A stretch of 20,029 nucleotides of DNA from positions 1 to 20,029 of the forward strand of contig JAKSDL010000377.1 in the NCBI GenBank assembly GCA_022360105.1. The letters are read 5' to 3'. The notes below the pieces were generated by a model that searched no databases, was not told the origin of the DNA, and saw only the letters and a program-made list of their open reading frames with translations. Position numbers and translations under genes: made by a program. This DNA comes from Pseudomonadota bacterium (GTDB lineage Bacteria > SAR324 > XYD2-FULL-50-16 > JAHJRI01). Positions 16,531 through 20,029 of the stretch are shown here, in pieces; the first letter of the stretch is position 1; every line of letters starts with the position of its first letter.

Positions 16531-17301
16531 TCAAGTTTCATAACTACTTGCCAGAAACTGACGAAATCGTTCCGATTTCGGATTTTCGAAGATCTCGGAT
16601 GGTGGTCCTTCCTCTTCAATGACTCCTTCATTGAGGAAAATGGTCTTGGATGAAACCTCTTTGGCAAATCCAATTTCGTGGGTTACCACGATCATAGTCC
16701 TGCCTTCTTCAGCCAGATCACGCATAACCTTTAACACTTCACCCACCAGTTCCGGATCAAGTGCGGAAGTAGGCTCATCAAACAGCATTGCTTCCGGTTC
16801 CATTGCCAATGCCCTGGCTATTGCTGCCCGCTGTTGCTGTCCACCCGAAAGATGAGATGGATACCCATCTTTTTTGTCGTAAATTCCAACTTTTTCAAGG
16901 TAGAATTTTGCCTTCTCCTTTGCCTCCTGTTTAGACATCTTAAGCACGTGAACCGGAGCTTCAATAACATTATCCAATATCGTCATATGAGACCAGAGAT
17001 TGAATTGTTGAAAAATCATTGAGAGCTTGGTTCGAATTCGTTCCACCTGTTTAATGCTTTTTGGCACCACTTCACCGTTACGTTTGCGCTTTAACGGGAT
17101 TTCCTCTCCTCCAACGACGATTTTTCCTTGATCCGGGACATCCAGGAAGGTGATACACCGGAGAATGGTGCTTTTCCCCGAACCACTGGAGCCCAGCATG
17201 GAAACGACGTCACCCTTGTTGGCGGTGAGTGAGACCCCTTTTAACACTTCAAGATTACCAAAACTTTTGTGAAGATTTTCTATGGAAAGCGCGCTACTCA
17301 T
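16531..17301 (-). CDS. Basic amino acid ABC transporter ATPase (HisP/AotP type)
   Basis: A complete 256-residue ABC ATPase: Walker [10 protein letters not shown] (37-45), Q-loop [12 protein letters not shown] (96-107), signature [15 protein letters not shown] (151-165), Walker [13 protein letters not shown] (171-182) and switch His208 in VVTHEIGFA. The insertion after strand 3 ([27 protein letters not shown]) is typical of HisP. It is the first gene of the five-gene minus-strand operon, with 95 bases to the binding-protein gene. The order ATPase-binding protein-permease-permease-AotO differs from the Pseudomonas order, where the ATPase gene comes last. The ATG at 17301 has a modest AAGG site. 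Confidence 0.95.
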   Translation of the reverse strand: MSSALSIENLHKSFGNLEVLKGVSLTANKGDVVSMLGSSGSGKSTILRCITFLDVPDQGKIVVGGEEIPLKRKRNGEVVPKSIKQVERIRTKLSMIFQQFNLWSHMTILDNVIEAPVHVLKMSKQEAKEKAKFYLEKVGIYDKKDGYPSHLSGGQQQRAAIARALAMEPEAMLFDEPTSALDPELVGEVLKVMRDLAEEGRTMIVVTHEIGFAKEVSSKTIFLNEGVIEEEGPPSEIFENPKSERFRQFLASSYET

Positions 17302-17476
17302 TGAATGCCTTAACAGTGTCGGACAGTTATAAAATCAATCACAAACAGCGATTGAGGTTAGAATTACACCCTTTTTGATAAAAACAATCTGTGATTATTG
17401 TCAACCGATTTATCTGATCTTGCTGTTTACTACAAGCTGTCAAAATTGAACTTATCGGTCAATTTGATCGGCAGCA
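17302..17476. promoter_or_regulatory. Divergent promoter region, ABC operon versus MFS gene
   Basis: 175 AT-rich bases separate two divergent starts and must hold the operon promoter on the minus strand and the MFS promoter on the plus strand. I could not pick a convincing -35/-10 pair or an ArgR box by eye. Confidence 0.4.
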
Positions 17477-18883
17477 ATGAGGAATGATCGAATTAAAAAT
17501 CAAAGTTCTATTGCAAATTTAATCAAACCTCAGCTAGATTCAGATGATAAATTAGGGATTTACATCAATCACGTTTATACAATGAATAGATCAATATTGG
17601 TGATGGATCACAAACCCATAGATAGCTACTATAAAAGAAATGTATTGGGTATATCCTCTGTGGAGTTTATTTGGGGGCTTGGTATTCCTGTTGTTATCGA
17701 ATCTACTTTTCTTCAGCTGTTTATCAAAAGTCTGGGCGGTTCTACATTTGCAATTGGTCTGATCCCGACACTTTTTTTTATAGGCAGTTCCATCTTTGCT
17801 CTCTTCTCCAGTTACCTGACCTCCGGTATGCAATTCAAACGCACTGCCGTTACGGTTTTACATTTGATTTCCGGACTATCCCTGCTGCTTTTTGGTGCGT
17901 TTTTGTACTTTTTTGGTCACGTCAATTATGTTTTATTGGTCTTCTTCTTTTCCTACAGCGTATTTACTCTGAGCCTGGGAATGACATTGCCGGTGTGGCT
18001 TAACTACCTGGTTGAGATACTGTCTGAAGAAAAATCGGTGTCCGGCATTGCTTTTATGCTCATTGCCCAGAACTGCGCCAAATTGATTGGTGCCCTTGTG
18101 ATCCTGAAGGTGGTCGACAATTATGCCTTTTCCATCAACTCTTCAGCCGTGATTTTTATCGTTGTAGGAGCGTTGTTTTCGATTGGGTCACTATTTTTTT
18201 TGATTACTAAGGAATTGCCCAACAAGGAAGAAGGCCACAACGGTTTTGGTTCTTCATTCATTGATCATACTCTTGATTCGATACGACATATGATCAACAA
18301 CCGGAATTTCCTGAAGTTTTTGGCGGGAGATTTTGATTTTTTTGTTGTTGTGACGATCATTTCTTTTTATGCAGATTATGCAACCACCCATTGCAACATT
18401 GAACCGGCAATAGCAGCCGGTATTTTTGTCGCTTGTATCTATTCCGGTGCAATTACTTCCAATTTTATCCTCGGCACCCTGGGCTGGTTTAGTCTTAAAC
18501 AAAAGTATATTTTTGCCAAATGTCTTTCGACCACGGCTATCGTTTTGCTGATCGCTTTCTGTAACCAGTGGGCCTTTTTTGTGGCGAGTGCCTTATTAGG
18601 CATGGCGCGAGGCAGTAGAATGGTTTCCATGGCACCGGCAACCAAAAAGCTTTCAGGCTTGCCGGATTCAACCAGCTATTTTGCCATTGCACCGTTAATG
18701 ACTTTGCCATTTGCTTCCGGACTGCCCCTGGTTGCAGGCACTTTCCTGGATAGATTCAGCCATCTGGGCGGAGACTCCTATCGAATGGTTTTTGGTGTGT
18801 GTGGTGTGATCATCGGTATCACTTTTATTTTCATTCTGAAGACCGATTTTGAACCAAAAGAGGTTGCAGTGGGTTTGAAGTGA
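17477..18883 (+). CDS. MFS-type transporter, substrate unknown
   Basis: A protein of up to 468 residues with about twelve membrane helices starting near residue 60, and a central hydrophilic loop (about 245-275, KELPNKEEGHNGFGSSFIDHTLDSIRHM) splitting it into two halves. The helix pattern is MFS-like, but a classical motif A is not obvious. The first 50 residues are polar; ATG 17582 or 17603 could be the true start, and none of the three has a good ribosome binding site. It is divergent from the basic amino acid ABC operon, so a related transport role is possible but unproven. Confidence 0.78.
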   Translation: MRNDRIKNQSSIANLIKPQLDSDDKLGIYINHVYTMNRSILVMDHKPIDSYYKRNVLGISSVEFIWGLGIPVVIESTFLQLFIKSLGGSTFAIGLIPTLFFIGSSIFALFSSYLTSGMQFKRTAVTVLHLISGLSLLLFGAFLYFFGHVNYVLLVFFFSYSVFTLSLGMTLPVWLNYLVEILSEEKSVSGIAFMLIAQNCAKLIGALVILKVVDNYAFSINSSAVIFIVVGALFSIGSLFFLITKELPNKEEGHNGFGSSFIDHTLDSIRHMINNRNFLKFLAGDFDFFVVVTIISFYADYATTHCNIEPAIAAGIFVACIYSGAITSNFILGTLGWFSLKQKYIFAKCLSTTAIVLLIAFCNQWAFFVASALLGMARGSRMVSMAPATKKLSGLPDSTSYFAIAPLMTLPFASGLPLVAGTFLDRFSHLGGDSYRMVFGVCGVIIGITFIFILKTDFEPKEVAVGLK

Positions 18884-18944
18884 ATTGTGAACACCACGAT
18901 ACATAAAACCTATACATTACAAAGTCCAAACAAGTTAATTTACA

Positions 18945-19268
18945 ATGTTAAAATTATCAAATAATCCTAGACTATCTGATTTCCAGAAATACGTTGAAGA
19001 ACTTGAAATTGAACGTGGTTTCAGTGATCAGTCAGCAAGAGACAAATGCTTACTTCTTGGTGAAGAGATCGGAGAATTATTCAAAGCGGTTAGAAAATCT
19101 GAAGGATTAAAAATAGACAAAACATCAGATTTTGGAAACATATCTGAAGAGCTAGCTGATATATTGATTTATCTTTGTTCAATAGCAAACAGGTATCAAA
19201 TCGACCTGGAAAAGGCATTTAGAGAAAAAGAAGAAATCAATAAAAGACGCGTTTGGGAAGTTAATTGA
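18945..19268 (+). CDS. MazG-like nucleotide pyrophosphohydrolase
   Basis: A small 107-residue all-alpha protein of the MazG superfamily, which hydrolyses (d)NTPs or modified nucleotides to monophosphates and pyrophosphate. The Mg2+-binding pattern is present: EEIGE (40-44) and EELAD (68-72), giving EExxE followed by ExxD. It is a single-domain form, like those often found on mobile or accessory DNA. Codon use is visibly AT-richer than in the transporter genes to the left, suggesting acquisition. The start lies in a stretch without a clear ribosome binding site. Confidence 0.85.
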   Translation: MLKLSNNPRLSDFQKYVEELEIERGFSDQSARDKCLLLGEEIGELFKAVRKSEGLKIDKTSDFGNISEELADILIYLCSIANRYQIDLEKAFREKEEINKRRVWEVN

Positions 19269-19460
19269 ACTCATCTGAAGTACATTTATAGCAAATTGAT
19301 ACACCGAGCTTACTCGTCGCTTCACTTTTAGTTTTGTTTTTGCGGATTCCACTTGATAAAAGATTTACAATAGAAGCGCTGTTTTTCGGCAGTTATTCGG
19401 GGCAAATTAGGTCTTGGGACTTATTCTGCAGTCTCGTTGTTTGAAAAAAACAGAGGAAGG

Positions 19461-19784
19461 ATGAAAAATATATTTACTTGTCTATTTCTAATAATACTAT
19501 TTTGTAGTTGCTCAGCAAAAGATAGTAAGTTCAGGGCAACAGTTACTCCAGTTCCTCCAATAGTTGTATACGACCAAAAAGATTTACAGCAATTGGATCT
19601 TCATCTTGACTTTAAGAACTTAGAAAGCACTGGTGAGGTCTCATTGTTGGATATCCCCATTCTAAATCGAGACAGTGATTTCATTGATAGACCGCTGCAA
19701 AGAGCTATCGCTGTTGGTTACCCTTATAAGTGTGGTGCTTCATCAAGAGCATGGAACAGGAAAAAATATGAAGATGCTGCCTGA
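19461..19784 (+). CDS. Small putative lipoprotein, function unknown
   Basis: Not recognised. The 107-residue product begins with a lipoprotein-type signal (MKNIFTCLFLIILFCSCSAKD): a charged start, a hydrophobic core and a Cys at residue 16 or 18 as the probable lipid-attachment site, though the lipobox FCSC is not ideal. The mature part is short, with a Pro-rich stretch (TVTPVPPIVV) and no known domain. ATG 19461 follows a GAGGAAGG site; an upstream TTG at 19437 is possible but would spoil the signal peptide. Its stop codon lies inside the 5' core of the attC-like site, as is common for integron cassettes. It could also be a truncated gene. Confidence 0.6.
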   Translation: MKNIFTCLFLIILFCSCSAKDSKFRATVTPVPPIVVYDQKDLQQLDLHLDFKNLESTGEVSLLDIPILNRDSDFIDRPLQRAIAVGYPYKCGASSRAWNRKKYEDAA

Positions 19785-19878
19785 CAGCCGATCGCCGCTG
19801 CAGAGCTCAAATTTAATAGTCCTGGACTAAATCATCGTTATTCAACCAACAGAGCAGCGGCAGTAACCAGCGTTAAAT
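19779..19878 (+). other. Candidate integron attC recombination site
   Basis: The 3' core GTTAAAT (19872-19878) fits GTTRRRY and lies in the context CAGCGTTAAATGG, which resembles the attC 3' end. The 5' element GCCTGAC (19779-19785) fits RYYYAAC with one mismatch and overlaps the stop of the preceding gene. Inner arms GCCGCTGC (19794-19801) and GCAGCGGC (19854-19861) are exact reverse complements. A central TAGTCC/GGACTA palindrome (about 19817-19829) could form the terminal structure. Total length of about 100 bases is in the normal range. No integrase or second site was found in the window. Confidence 0.45.
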
Positions 19879-20029
19879 GGAAAAAATGGTAGAGATTAAA
19901 GAGGTATCTTCAGGCTTGGTACCCAAAGAACTATTGCTTGAAGCGGACCCATCAATTGAACACGTAAATCAATATCTAAAAGATTCATTATGTTACGTGG
20001 CTGTACTCAAAAAGGAAACAGTTGGGGTA
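19877..20029 (+). CDS. GNAT-family N-acetyltransferase (5' part; runs off window)
   Basis: An open frame of 51 codons reaches the right edge. The product begins MEKMVEIKEVSSGLVPKELL and continues with LEADPSIEHVNQYLKDSLCYVAVLKKETVGV. This matches the N-terminal strand-helix-strand of GNAT acetyltransferases close to the aminoglycoside 6'-acetyltransferase-like group (pattern LLLADPSEExIxxYLxxGxCYVAxxxxxxVGV). The acceptor cannot be told from this part. ATG 19877 overlaps the attC-like core; ATG 19886 is an in-frame alternative, and neither has a clear ribosome binding site. GNAT enzymes are frequent integron cassettes, which fits the context. Confidence 0.75.
   Translation, partial: MEKMVEIKEVSSGLVPKELLLEADPSIEHVNQYLKDSLCYVAVLKKETVGV

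Noticed and set aside
19269..19460. Second attC-like site between the MazG-like gene and the lipoprotein gene
   Set aside because: ATTGAAC next to the MazG stop is only a one-mismatch 5' core, no GTTRRRY partner or inner arms follow, and nothing folds convincingly. The cassette status of the MazG-like gene therefore stays open.

Overview
The window looks like a chromosomal stretch of a Gram-negative, probably anaerobic or facultative bacterium. A desulfobacterial (Desulfobacterota) source would fit the giant signalling ATPase, the cobalamin-controlled cobT, the bis-MGD oxidoreductase, the histidine/arginine-type ABC transporter and the many small palindromic repeats. That placement is inference from gene content; there is no rRNA or marker gene to confirm it.

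Left part (1-5056). The minus strand is filled by an open, 3'-truncated gene for a very large signalling ATPase (AAA_16 P-loop module, helical repeats, start of a coiled coil). About 700 bases with no convincing gene follow, holding what looks like a scrap of a NarL/FixJ-type receiver domain. Next, on the minus strand, comes a two-gene unit: a YeiL-like Crp/Fnr regulator and a small DUF606/YdcZ-type membrane transporter.

Middle part (5057-12892). A sigma70-like promoter, a cobalamin riboswitch and a perfect intrinsic terminator precede cobT. Convergent to cobT is fbp (class I fructose-1,6-bisphosphatase). Divergent from fbp is a two-gene unit: a cytoplasmic bis-MGD molybdopterin oxidoreductase of unknown substrate, followed by an unrecognised six-helix membrane protein. 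A 585-base gap packed with hairpins leads to an MFS transporter. An almost identical short palindrome (GATGGGCAAC, 2-3 nt loop, GTTGCCCATC) occurs three times, each time in a gap between convergent gene ends.

Right part (12893-18883). A minus-strand operon encodes a complete basic-amino-acid (arginine/ornithine/histidine-type) ABC importer: ATPase, periplasmic binding protein, two permeases, and an M14-family AotO-like deacylase. This matches the gene set of the Pseudomonas aot locus, but with the ATPase gene first. An intrinsic terminator between the binding-protein and permease genes probably sets binding protein in excess. A second MFS transporter is divergent from the operon.

Right end (18884-20029). 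This part is AT-richer and looks accessory: a MazG-like nucleotide pyrophosphohydrolase, a small lipoprotein of unknown function and the start of a GNAT acetyltransferase. Between the last two lies a roughly 100-bp imperfect palindrome with the core signals of an integron attC site. The acetyltransferase start codon overlaps the 3' core. This may be the edge of a gene-cassette array and is the most interesting lead in the window; no integrase is visible here.
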